Under the pieces are notes generated by a model that searched no databases, was not told the DNA's origin, and saw only the letters and a program-made list of their open reading frames with translations. This document shows positions 24,859 through 33,362 of a stretch of 44,117 nucleotides of DNA, in pieces (position 1 is the first letter of the stretch; each line of letters starts with the position of its first letter). Both the position numbers and the translations under genes were made by a program. The DNA lies in the NCBI RefSeq assembly GCF_003459505.1, contig NZ_QRWD01000015.1, positions 21,459 to 65,575 on the forward strand. The letters are read 5' to 3'. This DNA comes from Collinsella sp. AF20-14LB (lineage in GTDB: Bacteria > Actinomycetota > Coriobacteriia > Coriobacteriales > Coriobacteriaceae).

Positions 24859-25038
24859 GCGCGGTTTGCCGCTACAGATCTGTTTCTTATCGTACGATAT
24901 GTTGATTCTGCTCTGATGTTATCTTCGGGACGGGTGGAATCATATTGAACGGGGGTCAGAATGACCCTACTTAAGTTTTACGGCTCGCTGGGTTAAGTTT
25001 TGGCTTGTGCAAAATCTCAACTCAACGGGCGGCTGCTT

Positions 25039-25419
25039 ATGAACACTTACAAGGACGTGACCCGCAGGGAACAAATCGCAGGACGCGACATCGAATCCGG
25101 GGACACGGAACTCGGAGTCCGCATCTGGCGAATCATGCGAAAAAAGGGTATGAACCAGAGTTCGCTCTCAGAGGCCTCTGGGGTATCCAAGAACATTATC
25201 ACTCGCCTACTGACGGGCCGCAGAATGACCTCCTTCGAGAATATCGAGAGGATTGCCACGGTGCTCGACGTCTCGCTTGACGAGTTCAGGCCACCTGCGC
25301 ATCGCCCGCGTAAGGAATTTGCGGGTTCAGTCCAGACAAAGCAAGGGAACAAGGTCGATACGTCTCGTCCGAATGGCGAGCGCAACCCTGAACCGGATGA
25401 CATCAACCTCTACAAATAG
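25039..25419 (+). CDS. XRE-family transcriptional regulator
   Basis: A 126-residue protein with a Cro/CI helix-turn-helix at about residues 33-85 (IMRKKGMNQSSLSEASGVSK, NIITRLLTGRRMTSFENIER). A polar, probably disordered C-terminus follows. It begins at ATG 25039; an in-frame upstream start at 25000 is possible and neither has a strong ribosome site. It lies just upstream of the main Tad pilus operon. The 180-bp gap before it has no clear P- or Q-box. Confidence 0.75.
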   Translation: MNTYKDVTRREQIAGRDIESGDTELGVRIWRIMRKKGMNQSSLSEASGVSKNIITRLLTGRRMTSFENIERIATVLDVSLDEFRPPAHRPRKEFAGSVQTKQGNKVDTSRPNGERNPEPDDINLYK

Positions 25420-25430
25420 GAAGCGATCTC

Positions 25431-25604
25431 GTGAAGAAGTATTTCGTTCTGGTCAATAAGGAAGGCCTGCCATATATCTCCATCAAACGAGAGCCGAACG
25501 ATTGCCCGCTTGTCGGTATCTGCTCAGATCTGGCAAGCGCCAAATCGCTCATGAAGGCATTTCTCGAGTCGCGCGACAAGGGAAAAGGCATTAAGCCCGA
25601 ATAG
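25431..25604 (+). CDS. Small hypothetical protein
   Basis: A 57-codon frame starting with GTG, 11 bp after the XRE gene and preceded by TAGGAAG. It reads MKKYFVLVNKEGLPYISIKR near the start and has a basic end. Coding-like codon choice and the tight spacing support it. Its function is unknown. Confidence 0.5.
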   Translation: MKKYFVLVNKEGLPYISIKREPNDCPLVGICSDLASAKSLMKAFLESRDKGKGIKPE

Positions 25605-25632
25605 CGCGAGATGATTTTAATAACAGTGTTTT

Positions 25633-25664
25633 AACGGTCGGCCGATACGGTCGGCCGTTTTTTA
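25633..25664 (+). terminator. Intrinsic terminator
   Basis: AACGGTCGGCCG (25633-25644) pairs with CGGTCGGCCGTT (25648-25659), including two wobble pairs, followed by T residues. It separates the regulator genes from the Tad operon. Confidence 0.8.
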
Positions 25665-25719
25665 TTCGGCTCCCCTTTCAGGCGGTTCTCTAAAACCACC
25701 AAGTTATGAAGGAATGTGA

Positions 25720-25770
25720 TTGCCGCTGCGGCACGACATAATTTCTCACTTGACGGAGTTCGATTATGTT
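25720..25770 (+). promoter_or_regulatory. P-box 5 and -10-like hexamer before the Tad operon
   Basis: TTGCCGCTGCGGCAC at 25720-25734 has a core that ends 31 nt before TATGTT (25765-25770), the longest spacing of the set. The pilin ATG is at 25827. Confidence 0.6.
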
Positions 25771-25826
25771 CGCCGAGGGAGCGCGCCCCTCGCCTTCTAT
25801 CGTTCTCTACTGAGAGGATTCATTCA

Positions 25827-26084
25827 ATGGATTTCGTCAACTCCGCCTGCGCCCACGCCGTGGTCGCCAAGAACCAGCTCAAGAACAAGCTCGTGCGTGA
25901 CTTCCGCGCCGCCAAGGCCGGTGAGCTGTCCGGCCAGGGCCTCATCGAGTACGTCCTGATCATCGCCGTCATCTCGCTCGTTGTCGTCTTCGCCGGCCCC
26001 GCCGTCGCAGGCGCCATCCGCAATCAGTTCACTAAGATTTCCGAGACCTTGAACACCGGTACCGGTACCGGCTTCGGTGCCTAG
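25827..26084 (+). CDS. flp: Major Flp-type pilin
   Basis: An 85-residue prepilin. A 36-residue basic leader ends in Ser-Gly; the mature start QGLIEYVLIIAVISL has Glu at +5. The mature pilin is about 49 residues with one hydrophobic helix and the ending TGTGTGFGA, the normal size for Flp/Tad pilins. The pre-sequence is longer than in most Flp pilins. The ATG at 25827 was chosen because GAGAGGA lies 8 nt upstream. It is the first gene of the Tad operon. A hairpin just after it may reduce read-through, giving more pilin than assembly machinery. Confidence 0.92.
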   Translation: MDFVNSACAHAVVAKNQLKNKLVRDFRAAKAGELSGQGLIEYVLIIAVISLVVVFAGPAVAGAIRNQFTKISETLNTGTGTGFGA

Positions 26085-26106
26085 TGGCTGAGCTGCTTGC
26101 ATATTT

Positions 26107-26150
26107 GGCACCGTCCGTTTCCCAAAGACGGCTGGTGCCTTTTCTTTTTA
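26107..26150 (+). terminator. Partial terminator between pilin and Tad machinery genes
   Basis: GGCACC (26107-26112) pairs with GGTGCC (26134-26139), with further CCGT/ACGG pairing inside, and TTTTCTTTTT follows. It probably attenuates transcription into the downstream tad genes. Confidence 0.7.
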
Positions 26151-26173
26151 GACAGAGACTGACAGGAGACCCT

Positions 26174-26986
26174 ATGACCGCAATCAATGGAGTAATAGGA
26201 GGTATCGGCGCGGCGTTCATCCTTGCCGCCGCCATCTTCTCGCTCGCGGCGAAGAATCGTGATGCCGAGGAAGTCGATACCGCACAGATCCATGCCATCG
26301 AGAACGGTCTTGAGACGGACGCCGAGTGGGTCGAGGAGATCCGCGACGGGGCGTTCAAGGGGCTCGTCAGCCCTTCTGTCGCCCGCGCCGCCTGCTCCGT
26401 CTGCGATTTCAGCGATGAAGACCTCGTGGGTATCGAGAAATCCTATAAGTTCTGGGGCGGCCGCGAAGACGGCCGCTTCGATACGGGTTGTTCGGATTGG
26501 CTGCTGGGGGTTGGCCTTGTCGGCGGCGTCGCCGCCGGTGCCATCGCCAGCGCCTTGACAGAGCCCTCCTTCGGCTTCTGGGTCGCCACGCTCATCAGTA
26601 TCTGCATCAATGATTTCAGGTACCGCCGCATCGACCTCTACTCGATCGCCTTTCTCGCCCTCTTCGGACTTCTTATGGGCGGCGGCGCGAATATCCCGCA
26701 GAGGCTCGCCCAGGGGGTCTGCCTTGCCGTGGTCCTGTATCTGGCAGCTTGCGGCGCGGAAATGGTTTGCGGGAAAGAGGCGTTCGGCCTAGGCGATGTC
26801 CTTTTGCTCGGAGCAGTGGGCGCATCGGCCGTGTACAGTTCAAGCGCCCTTCTGGCCGCATGCCTTGCCCTGCTGGCCGAATGTTCCATTATCCTCGCCG
26901 TGCTGAAGATCAGGAAATCGGATACGGCGCTGCCTTTCGCTCCCCTCGCCTTTCTGCCTGCTCTCGCCTTCGTCCTAGCTGCGTGA
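26174..26986 (+). CDS. tadV: Prepilin peptidase (TadV/CpaA-like)
   Basis: Aspartyl membrane protease expected to cleave the leaders of the pilin and pseudopilins. The 270-residue protein has a hydrophobic N-terminus, a soluble insert (about 30-105) and then about six membrane segments. The two catalytic aspartates are visible: Asp147 in INDFRYRRI and Asp208 in the GLGD motif. The end PFAPLAFLPALAFVL is typical. The 75-residue soluble insert is unusual for the short TadV group. The ATG follows CAGGAG. Confidence 0.85.
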   Translation: MTAINGVIGGIGAAFILAAAIFSLAAKNRDAEEVDTAQIHAIENGLETDAEWVEEIRDGAFKGLVSPSVARAACSVCDFSDEDLVGIEKSYKFWGGREDGRFDTGCSDWLLGVGLVGGVAAGAIASALTEPSFGFWVATLISICINDFRYRRIDLYSIAFLALFGLLMGGGANIPQRLAQGVCLAVVLYLAACGAEMVCGKEAFGLGDVLLLGAVGASAVYSSSALLAACLALLAECSIILAVLKIRKSDTALPFAPLAFLPALAFVLAA

Positions 26987-26990
26987 TGCC

Positions 26991-27467
26991 ATGAAACGTT
27001 TTCCAAATTGCCATCGATGCGGAGGACAGTCGCTCGTTGAGTTCGTCCTGTGCGCCCCGCTGCTCATCATTATGCTGTTCGCCCTGCTCGACGGGTCGGC
27101 CTACTACCGCAGCGCCATGTGCGTGCGCACGGCAGCCACCGAAGCGGCCACGTTCTACACGAAGCAGCCCGATGCATCCGATGCCGATGTCAAGGCCCAT
27201 GTACTCGCTTGCGTCAAGGGAACCGAAGGCATCGAGTTCTCCTTCAGCGCGGAGGACGCAGGCACCACGGAGAGCGACTATACGATGCGCGTCAAGCAGT
27301 CCAGCGGCTGGAAGATTGCGGATGTGAAGACCGTTACGAAAAGCAAGGCGTTCACCTGTAAGAAGACCATTAAGACCTTCCTGCCCTCGCTTTTCGGCGA
27401 GGGGAATACCGCCACCGCCACGGCGACCGTGGTGGGCAGCTCCTCGGAAGAAGGTGTGCTGCGATGA
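26991..27467 (+). CDS. tadE: TadE-like pseudopilin
   Basis: A 158-residue protein with a short basic leader, then GGQSLVEFVLCAPLLIIMLF, the type IV pilin-like processing and membrane segment with Glu at +5. The extracytoplasmic part has a few Cys residues. TadE/TadF proteins are minor pilins needed for Flp pilus assembly. It starts 4 bp after the peptidase gene and overlaps the next pseudopilin gene by 4 bp. Confidence 0.8.
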   Translation: MKRFPNCHRCGGQSLVEFVLCAPLLIIMLFALLDGSAYYRSAMCVRTAATEAATFYTKQPDASDADVKAHVLACVKGTEGIEFSFSAEDAGTTESDYTMRVKQSSGWKIADVKTVTKSKAFTCKKTIKTFLPSLFGEGNTATATATVVGSSSEEGVLR

Positions 27468-27940
27468 GATTCCATCACCTTCGCGGCCAGACGACCGTAG
27501 AGTTCGCCTTTGCGGGCATCTGGCTCATCCTCTTGATGATGGCCGTGCTGTGCTTCGGTTTCATCACCTTCCAGAAGTCCTCATTCGACTACCAGGTATC
27601 GCATATGGCAGACGAGCTTCCCAGCGGTTGGGAGTCCATGGATGCCAAGCGGGTCGTCAAGAGCTGCGTCGCGGCCGCCTCGGGGCTTTCCGAGGACGAT
27701 ATCGAGGTCAACTCCGCCGAGATTCATCTCGAGGACAAAGGCAGTACCGACCTCGGCAACAGCACTGCAGTGCAGCTCGGAAGCGAGCTGAAGACGACGA
27801 CCGCCAGCTATCTCGACATCTGCGCCGATATCACCGTCCACCTGGGTCGAGGTATCGGATTTGCGGGTGCCGGTGGTATCCCCTACCGGAGATCCGTCAG
27901 GCAGAGCTTCACCGTCGAGCGTCGTTGGGAGGTGGCATAG
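27464..27940 (+). CDS. Second TadE/TadF-like pseudopilin
   Basis: A 158-residue protein with HLRGQTTVEFAFAGIWLILL at the N-terminus, the same Gly-Gln-x-x-x-Glu processing pattern. An exported domain of about 120 residues follows. It overlaps the upstream tadE by 4 bp and ends directly before the TadG-like gene. Its role as a minor pilin is inferred from context. Confidence 0.78.
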   Translation: MRFHHLRGQTTVEFAFAGIWLILLMMAVLCFGFITFQKSSFDYQVSHMADELPSGWESMDAKRVVKSCVAAASGLSEDDIEVNSAEIHLEDKGSTDLGNSTAVQLGSELKTTTASYLDICADITVHLGRGIGFAGAGGIPYRRSVRQSFTVERRWEVA

Positions 27941-28552
27941 ATGGAACGATTCGGCAAGGGAACCACACGCGGGCAGGCGCTCGTGATGTTCGTCCTAGTT
28001 GCCGCCGTCCTCGTCATGGTGCTGGGGTTGGCGATCGATGCGTCGGGCGCTTGGTGGAAATCGCAGCGTCAAAACGATGCGATTGAAATCGCCAAGGAAT
28101 CAGCCCTTTCGCGCAGCAACGAAATCAAGTTCAATGCCACGGATTCGACCCGCGCCCTCGACGAGATCATCTATTCGTCCCTGACGGAGAACCTTCGCGG
28201 CCTCGACAGCTCAGAGGTCTCCGTGACCTCGTGGGAGGTACCCGAAACCAAGACCGGTAGCATGAACAGGCTTATCGGAGTCGAGGTCTCGGTTACCGGC
28301 ACGTACAGGTGCGTTTTCGCCCAGACGTTCGGGTTCGCCTCGGTCCCCGTCAAGAACACCATCACGTTCACCATCAACCCGTATTCATCTACCGAGGTCT
28401 GGCGGCAGAACTCCGCCGGCCATGGCTGCAGGCTGGTCAAGTCTGCAGACAAGTCGGTGGGTCAGGAAACCTATACGACGCTCAGCATGGCCTCGGATAT
28501 CTCCGATGCGCTGAACGATGCAATTAACAAGGGACTCGCGGAACTCTCGTGA
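27941..28552 (+). CDS. TadG-like pilus protein
   Basis: A 203-residue protein with GQALVMFVLVAAVLVMVLGL near the N-terminus and then DASGAWWKSQRQND, which is the start of TadG-like proteins (Tad domain, DUF2134 type). The long von Willebrand domain of full TadG is absent. The +5 position is Val-Met rather than Glu, as usual for TadG. It is the third pseudopilin-like gene in a row, packed within the operon. Confidence 0.72.
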   Translation: MERFGKGTTRGQALVMFVLVAAVLVMVLGLAIDASGAWWKSQRQNDAIEIAKESALSRSNEIKFNATDSTRALDEIIYSSLTENLRGLDSSEVSVTSWEVPETKTGSMNRLIGVEVSVTGTYRCVFAQTFGFASVPVKNTITFTINPYSSTEVWRQNSAGHGCRLVKSADKSVGQETYTTLSMASDISDALNDAINKGLAELS

Positions 28553-28606
28553 GTGCCGGAGCCATAAGCGATGAGACAGGCGCTCGCGGCGCCGGAAAGG
28601 AACACC

Positions 28607-29494
28607 ATGTTCAACAAGAAGGATAAGGATCCCATTGAGCCTCTGGAGGGCGAGGAGGTCAAGAAAAAGGGATTCCCCGCGTTCGGTCGCAAGAAGGAGA
28701 AAGACCCTGCGGCAAAAATCGTGACGCCCGAGAAACGCCGCCGCCAGCTCTCTTGGCTCTGCGGTGCGTGCGCTGCGGTCGCGGTCGGCTCGCTGGCATT
28801 TGCGGCCGTGGAGTTCACCGTAGCCCAGGATACGGTCGCCAAAAGCCAGGCGGACATGATCGAAATCGTCGTTCCCAAGGAGACCATCAAGGCGGGAACC
28901 CCCATCACCGCCGACATGCTCGAGGAGGCACAGGTGCCCAAGCGCTACGTGCCCGCCGATGCGGCCGATGGGTCGAGCAAGTCCGATCTTATCGGCAAGG
29001 CTCCCGTCGGCGACTTGTCGGCCGGCGTGCCGATCTCCATGGGTACCGTGCAGGGTTCGTCCAACCCGTCGTCCATCTCGCTCGCTCTCGCTTCCGGCCA
29101 TGTCGCGCGAACTTTCTCGCTCGATGCCGCTGCCAGCATGTCGCCGCTGCTCAAGCCGGGTGACTATGTCACCGTGACCGCGACCTTCAAGTCCGGCAAC
29201 GGCTCCACGCAGCAGACCGTCGCCTACCAGAACGTCAAGGTCCTCGCAACCGATGCCACGCTCCAGAGTTCCGACGGCTCCTCGCAGAGTGCCGGCTACT
29301 CGACCGTCACCCTTGAGCTGACGCCCGAGCAACTCTCTGAAATCGGCACCGCCGATTCCATTAGCCTCGCCGCCCAGCCGCTCAGTGAGAACCCGAAGGA
29401 CGATTCCGACCCCGATGCCCTCGATGCGCAGAGCGATAGCGATTCCGGCACCGCGCCTGTCGTGGACGCAGATGATACCCCGGCTGAGGAGTAA
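28607..29494 (+). CDS. cpaB: CpaB/RcpC-like pilus assembly protein with SAF domain
   Basis: A 295-residue protein with a charged cytoplasmic N-terminus (1-45) and a membrane segment at about 48-70. A SAF domain follows (VPKETIKAGTPITADMLEEA, then KAPVGDLSAGVPISMG). A Ser/Asp-rich tail ends the protein. In Gram-negatives CpaB partners the secretin. No secretin exists here, as expected in a monoderm host. The ATG at 28607 follows AAAGGA. Confidence 0.85.
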   Translation: MFNKKDKDPIEPLEGEEVKKKGFPAFGRKKEKDPAAKIVTPEKRRRQLSWLCGACAAVAVGSLAFAAVEFTVAQDTVAKSQADMIEIVVPKETIKAGTPITADMLEEAQVPKRYVPADAADGSSKSDLIGKAPVGDLSAGVPISMGTVQGSSNPSSISLALASGHVARTFSLDAAASMSPLLKPGDYVTVTATFKSGNGSTQQTVAYQNVKVLATDATLQSSDGSSQSAGYSTVTLELTPEQLSEIGTADSISLAAQPLSENPKDDSDPDALDAQSDSDSGTAPVVDADDTPAEE

Positions 29495-29496
29495 AC

Positions 29497-30810
29497 ATGC
29501 TCGATAAGATGTACGACAACGCCGTCGCCGAGGTCATGTCGCGATGCGCCAACGACCTGCAAAATCAGGTGGCCCTCGTCGGAGAGGTGTCCGACGGCAT
29601 CGAGCGCCTGCAAGACCGCGCTCTCGCATACGTCAGCCGCTCGCCGGCCTTCGAGGACGCGGATGAGGACGTGAAGCGCCAAGCGGCCAAGTTCGTCGTA
29701 GACGACCTGTTCCAGCTCGGCCCCATCGAGGAGTTGCTCTGGGACCCGGAAGTGTCGGAAATCATGGTCAACTCGCCCGATCAGGTCATGGTCGAGCGCC
29801 GCGGCAAAATCACGCTCTCGGGCGTTCATTTCTTCGATGAGGAGCATGTCCAGAGGACTATCGCGCGAATCGTCTCCTCGGACGGGCGCAGGTGCGACAA
29901 CCAGAGCCCGCTTTGCGACTGCATGCTGCACCGCACGGGGGCGCCGTTCGACGGCAGCCGCGTCAACGCCGTGGCCTTCGGTATCGCAAAACATTGGACG
30001 CTCGACGTCCGTAAGTTCCGCAACGACGCCCTCACGCCCGAATCGCTTATCGCCAACGGATCCATGGACGAGAACATGGCGGACTTCCTGCAGGCACTCG
30101 TCCTCGCACGCATGAACATCGTCATCGAGGGCGGCACAGGCTCGGGCAAGACCACGCTGCTCAACGCACTCTCCAACTTCATCCCCGACGGCCAGCGCAT
30201 CATCACGGTCGAGGACACCGCCGAGCTCAACTTGGCGAAGAGCCACGTCCTGTCGCTCCAGTCCCGCCCCGCCAACAACGAGGGCAAGGGCGAGATCACG
30301 CTCCAGCAGCTGGTCATCAACACGCTGCGCCAGCGCCCCGACCGCATCGTCGTCGGCGAGTGCCGAGGACCGGAGGCGTTCGACATGCTCCAGGCCATGA
30401 ACTCGGGTCATGACGGCTCGCTCACGACCACGCACGCGAACAATCCCCGCGCCGCCCTCGACCGCCTGCAAAACCTCGTGCAGATGAGCAGAGCAGGCGC
30501 AAACATGCCCCCCGACGCCATCATGAAGATTATCACCGAGGCCGTCGACTTCGTGGTCGAGATCAAGCGCCTCCCCGACGGCAGCCGCCGCGTCAATAAC
30601 ATCTGCGAGGTCTGCGGCATGCAGGGCAATGTGCCCACCGTCGGTTCCATCATGAAGTTCCAGAAAACGGGCGTCGATTCCAACGGCCGCATCAAGGGCG
30701 AGTTCCGCCCCACCGGCTCGCGCATCGTCTCCGAGGACCACAAGGAGCGCTTCTACTCCAACGGCGTCGAGATCAAGCCCAGCTGGTTCGACAACGGAGG
30801 GTTGTGGTAG
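29497..30810 (+). CDS. tadA: Tad pilus assembly ATPase TadA/CpaF
   Basis: A 437-residue secretion ATPase that powers pilus assembly. The N-terminal domain holds DDLFQLGPIEELLWDPEVSE and is followed by the Walker A GGTGSGKT at residues 212-219. The Asp box (VEDTAEL), Walker B (RIVVGECRGPEAFDML) and His box (GHDGSLTTTHANNP) are all intact. It is typical of the CpaF family in length and motifs. No TadZ/CpaE gene is next to it. Confidence 0.96.
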   Translation: MLDKMYDNAVAEVMSRCANDLQNQVALVGEVSDGIERLQDRALAYVSRSPAFEDADEDVKRQAAKFVVDDLFQLGPIEELLWDPEVSEIMVNSPDQVMVERRGKITLSGVHFFDEEHVQRTIARIVSSDGRRCDNQSPLCDCMLHRTGAPFDGSRVNAVAFGIAKHWTLDVRKFRNDALTPESLIANGSMDENMADFLQALVLARMNIVIEGGTGSGKTTLLNALSNFIPDGQRIITVEDTAELNLAKSHVLSLQSRPANNEGKGEITLQQLVINTLRQRPDRIVVGECRGPEAFDMLQAMNSGHDGSLTTTHANNPRAALDRLQNLVQMSRAGANMPPDAIMKIITEAVDFVVEIKRLPDGSRRVNNICEVCGMQGNVPTVGSIMKFQKTGVDSNGRIKGEFRPTGSRIVSEDHKERFYSNGVEIKPSWFDNGGLW

Positions 30811-30812
30811 CC

Positions 30813-31742
30813 ATGAGCCAAACTCTGGTCAGCTATTTCTTCTACGGCGTCACGTACGTCCTGATCATCGCGGTGCTGACGCTATGCGTCATGGCGCTTC
30901 TCGTCTCCAGGCAGCTGCGCGTCCTCTCCGAGCGCCGCAACGTCTACCATGAGGGCGAAGAGGTTTCCAAGAAGAAGCATTCCAGCATCCTCGTCGAACT
31001 CCGTGAGGTCGCACGCCAGCATATCGAGGGCAGCGGCGTGAAGTTCTCCTTGAACGAGTTCATGAGCATCTGGGCGGCCTGCACTGCGGTGCCGCCCCTG
31101 CTCGGCATCGTCATGGGTATGAACGCGCTCGTCGTCATGCTGCTCGCGGCACTCGGAGCGTTCCTGCCCCTGTTCTTCCTGTCTGCCAAGAAAAAGCACA
31201 GCGAGAAGCGATTCGAGGAGCTTCTGGGTCAGACCATGCCGCTCATCTCGGCTAACCTTCGCGGCGGCGCGATGCTGTCGCAGGCAATCCGCCCCGTCGC
31301 GGAGAACATGGACGAGCCCATCAAGAGCGAGTTCGAACAGCTCCGTCGCGATATGGACCGCGGCATGCCCGTGGACAAGGCTCTCGACAAGCTGGCCGAG
31401 CGAAACAAATCGGCCGACCTCAAGCTGTTCGCCTCGGCCGTCCGCGCCCAGATGCGTACCGGCGGCTCGCTCGCAGACATCGTCGACTCGGTGGGCAACA
31501 CCATCCAGCAGCGCTGCGAGATGCGCCAGATGGTGCGCTCCCGCACCTCGCAGGCGCGTTTCACGGCCATCCTCATGGTCTGCGTGCCGCCCGCGCTGGG
31601 ACTTGTCTTCTATATCGGCAACGACATGTACCGCGAGTTCTATTCGAGCGCCATGGGACTGGTCGTCATTTGCATCTGCGCCCTGCTCGAGGTCCTCGGC
31701 TATTTCATCGCCAACAAGATGCTCGACATCAAGACCGACTAG
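30813..31742 (+). CDS. tadB: Tad pilus inner-membrane protein TadB
   Basis: A 309-residue membrane protein of the GspF/T2SSF type. It has an N-terminal membrane segment, a pair near residues 85-125, a cytoplasmic domain (LLGQTMPLISANLRGGAMLS, LKLFASAVRAQMRTGGSLAD) and two C-terminal segments. It pairs with TadC as the membrane platform for TadA. ATG 30813 was chosen over the GTG at 30804, which is too close to the GGAGGG site. Confidence 0.9.
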   Translation: MSQTLVSYFFYGVTYVLIIAVLTLCVMALLVSRQLRVLSERRNVYHEGEEVSKKKHSSILVELREVARQHIEGSGVKFSLNEFMSIWAACTAVPPLLGIVMGMNALVVMLLAALGAFLPLFFLSAKKKHSEKRFEELLGQTMPLISANLRGGAMLSQAIRPVAENMDEPIKSEFEQLRRDMDRGMPVDKALDKLAERNKSADLKLFASAVRAQMRTGGSLADIVDSVGNTIQQRCEMRQMVRSRTSQARFTAILMVCVPPALGLVFYIGNDMYREFYSSAMGLVVICICALLEVLGYFIANKMLDIKTD

Positions 31743-31753
31743 GAGTGGTTCAT

Positions 31754-32641
31754 ATGATCGTAGACGGAACAACTATCGGCCTTATCGGCGCGGGGTCGCT
31801 CGCGGCGGGTCTCAGCACCACGCTGGCGGTGCAGAAGAAATTCGGCATCGAGGTGCGCAACCTCAACCAGAAGACGCTCAAGCAGCGCAGCGAGGAGATG
31901 CAGGACCGCTTCAAGTTCGGCCAGCCGTTCCAGGGGTCTGCCCTCTTCGGTGCCATGTCGCGCGAGCAGGAGGAGCGCCAGCGAGATGCAATCAAACGCT
32001 CGGGCCTTAAAATCTCGGCGCTGATGTTCTGGGCCTCCAAGATCATCTGCATCGCCGTCGGCATCATGGTCGGCGTGCTTATCGGCACCAAGCTGAACGG
32101 ACTTGCGACCGTTGCGGCTGGCGGTCTGGGCGGCATGGTCGGGTATATCCTGCCCGAGCTCTACCTGCTCCAGAAGCGCCGCGAATGGCGCAATAACATC
32201 GAGCGCGAGCTGCCCAATGCGCTCGACCTCATGTCCATCTCGATGGCCGCAGGCTCAACGTTCGACGATGCCGTGCGCACGGTGGCCGAGAACTCCGAGG
32301 GAGCGCTTGCCGAGGGCTTCCGCGACGTACTGGCCAACGCCCGCTTCATGGATATCACCGATGCGCTCAAGCAGTTCGCCTCCAATGCCGGCGTGCAGCC
32401 GCTCACCATCTTCGTGGCCTCCCTTATCCAGGCACGCCAGACCGGAGCCGAGTTTGTCGAGGTGCTCGAGAATCAGGCTCAGACGGTGCGCACGTACCGC
32501 AGGCAGAAGCTGGAGGAGGAAATCAACAAGATCGGCACCAAGATGCTCATCCCGATCATCTTCCTGATCTTCCCCGCCCTGTTCGGCGTGCTTCTGTCGC
32601 CTGCGGCCATGTCGGCTATCCAGGCTATGGGCAGCCTGTAG
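31754..32641 (+). CDS. tadC: Tad pilus inner-membrane protein TadC
   Basis: A 295-residue membrane protein of the same GspF type as TadB. The soluble domain holds LPNALDLMSISMAAGSTFDD and a later QARQTGAEFVEVLENQAQ motif, and the C-terminus is a hydrophobic pair. The start ATG at 31754 follows AGGAG at 8 nt. It closes the core Tad machinery order A-B-C. Confidence 0.9.
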   Translation: MIVDGTTIGLIGAGSLAAGLSTTLAVQKKFGIEVRNLNQKTLKQRSEEMQDRFKFGQPFQGSALFGAMSREQEERQRDAIKRSGLKISALMFWASKIICIAVGIMVGVLIGTKLNGLATVAAGGLGGMVGYILPELYLLQKRREWRNNIERELPNALDLMSISMAAGSTFDDAVRTVAENSEGALAEGFRDVLANARFMDITDALKQFASNAGVQPLTIFVASLIQARQTGAEFVEVLENQAQTVRTYRRQKLEEEINKIGTKMLIPIIFLIFPALFGVLLSPAAMSAIQAMGSL

Positions 32642-32656
32642 GGAAGGGGATTTCAG

Positions 32657-33100
32657 ATGCTCGATGCTATTGAATCGGCTCTGCTCGTTCTTCTCTTTGT
32701 CTTGCTGGCTTTTATCTGGCTCGTACCTATCGCCGGCAAATGGAAGGTCTATGGGAAGCTCGGTATGCCCGGCTGGTACTCGATTGTCCCGGTCTATGCA
32801 GACTACAAGCTATGCGAGCGCGTACACCGCGGCGACGGTACAAGGACGTTTCTCATGGCGTACCTCATCGTGCTTATCTGCTCGTGGGCGTTCTGCTGGG
32901 TCGATACGGTCGGCTGTTTGCTTGCGTTGGTCCAGCTCGTGATGAATATCATCGTGCTTAACGATCTGTCCCATGCTTTCGGGAAGGAGACCGGCTACAC
33001 GATCGGGCTTGCCATCGCTGGGTTCATCTTCTGGACGATGCTCGGGTTTGGTTCCAGCGAGCCTGTCAATCTGGATAGCGATGCGGACGATGAGTTCTAG
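32657..33100 (+). CDS. DUF5684-like membrane protein
   Basis: A 147-residue protein with about four membrane segments. It has a DUF5684-type signature: KWKVYGKLGMPGWYSIVPVY in the first third, then a conserved-looking hydrophobic core. Relatives occur next to secretion and pilus genes, but the function is unknown. It lies 15 bp after tadC and is followed by a terminator-like module, so it is probably the last gene of the pilus operon. Confidence 0.7.
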   Translation: MLDAIESALLVLLFVLLAFIWLVPIAGKWKVYGKLGMPGWYSIVPVYADYKLCERVHRGDGTRTFLMAYLIVLICSWAFCWVDTVGCLLALVQLVMNIIVLNDLSHAFGKETGYTIGLAIAGFIFWTMLGFGSSEPVNLDSDADDEF

Positions 33101-33109
33101 GGGTTATGA

Positions 33110-33165
33110 GGGATAATAACAAGCTGCTTTGCTGCGGGGCGCTCATTAGGGGCGCCCCGTTTGGT
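33110..33165 (+). repeat. Repeated terminator-like module, copy B
   Basis: GGATAATAACAAGCTGC (33111-33127) is followed by the hairpin CGGGGCGC (33135-33142) and GCGCCCCG (33152-33159), then a T-rich tail. It ends the Tad operon. Confidence 0.75.
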
Positions 33166-33305
33166 TTGCTGGGTGATTGGCGGGAGACTGTGTAGGGATG
33201 TAGGTGCGTAGCTCGGTAGCGGTGTAGGTTGGTGAATGAGGACAAGGATAATAAGAAGAATAATAAGAAGAAAGACAAAGAGAGGTTCGGGGATGTGCGG
33301 GTGAA
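33166..33305 (+). other. Gap with GTAGC cluster and purine tract
   Basis: No gene is seen. A GTAG-rich stretch (33190-33228) is followed by an AAG/AATAAG purine tract (33235-33288). Both resemble the 12941-13046 region. Confidence 0.55.
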
Positions 33306-33362
33306 AAATGATAATAACAAGTAGCTATCCTGCGGGGTGCCATGATGGGCACCCCTTTGTTT
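33306..33362 (+). repeat. Repeated terminator-like module, copy C
   Basis: GATAATAACAAG (33309-33320) is followed by the hairpin GGGGTGCC (33334-33341) and GGCACCCC (33348-33355), then TTTGTTTT. Confidence 0.7.

Noticed and set aside
24870..24913. Possible ninth Q-box (GCTACAGATCTGTTTC) before the XRE gene at 25039
   Set aside because: It shares GCTAC and CTGT but with an insertion and no CCC end. The hexamer at the expected distance is ambiguous, so I did not count it.
25633..25659. Direct repeat CGGTCGGCCG as an attachment site
   Set aside because: The two copies are the arms of an intrinsic terminator followed by T residues.
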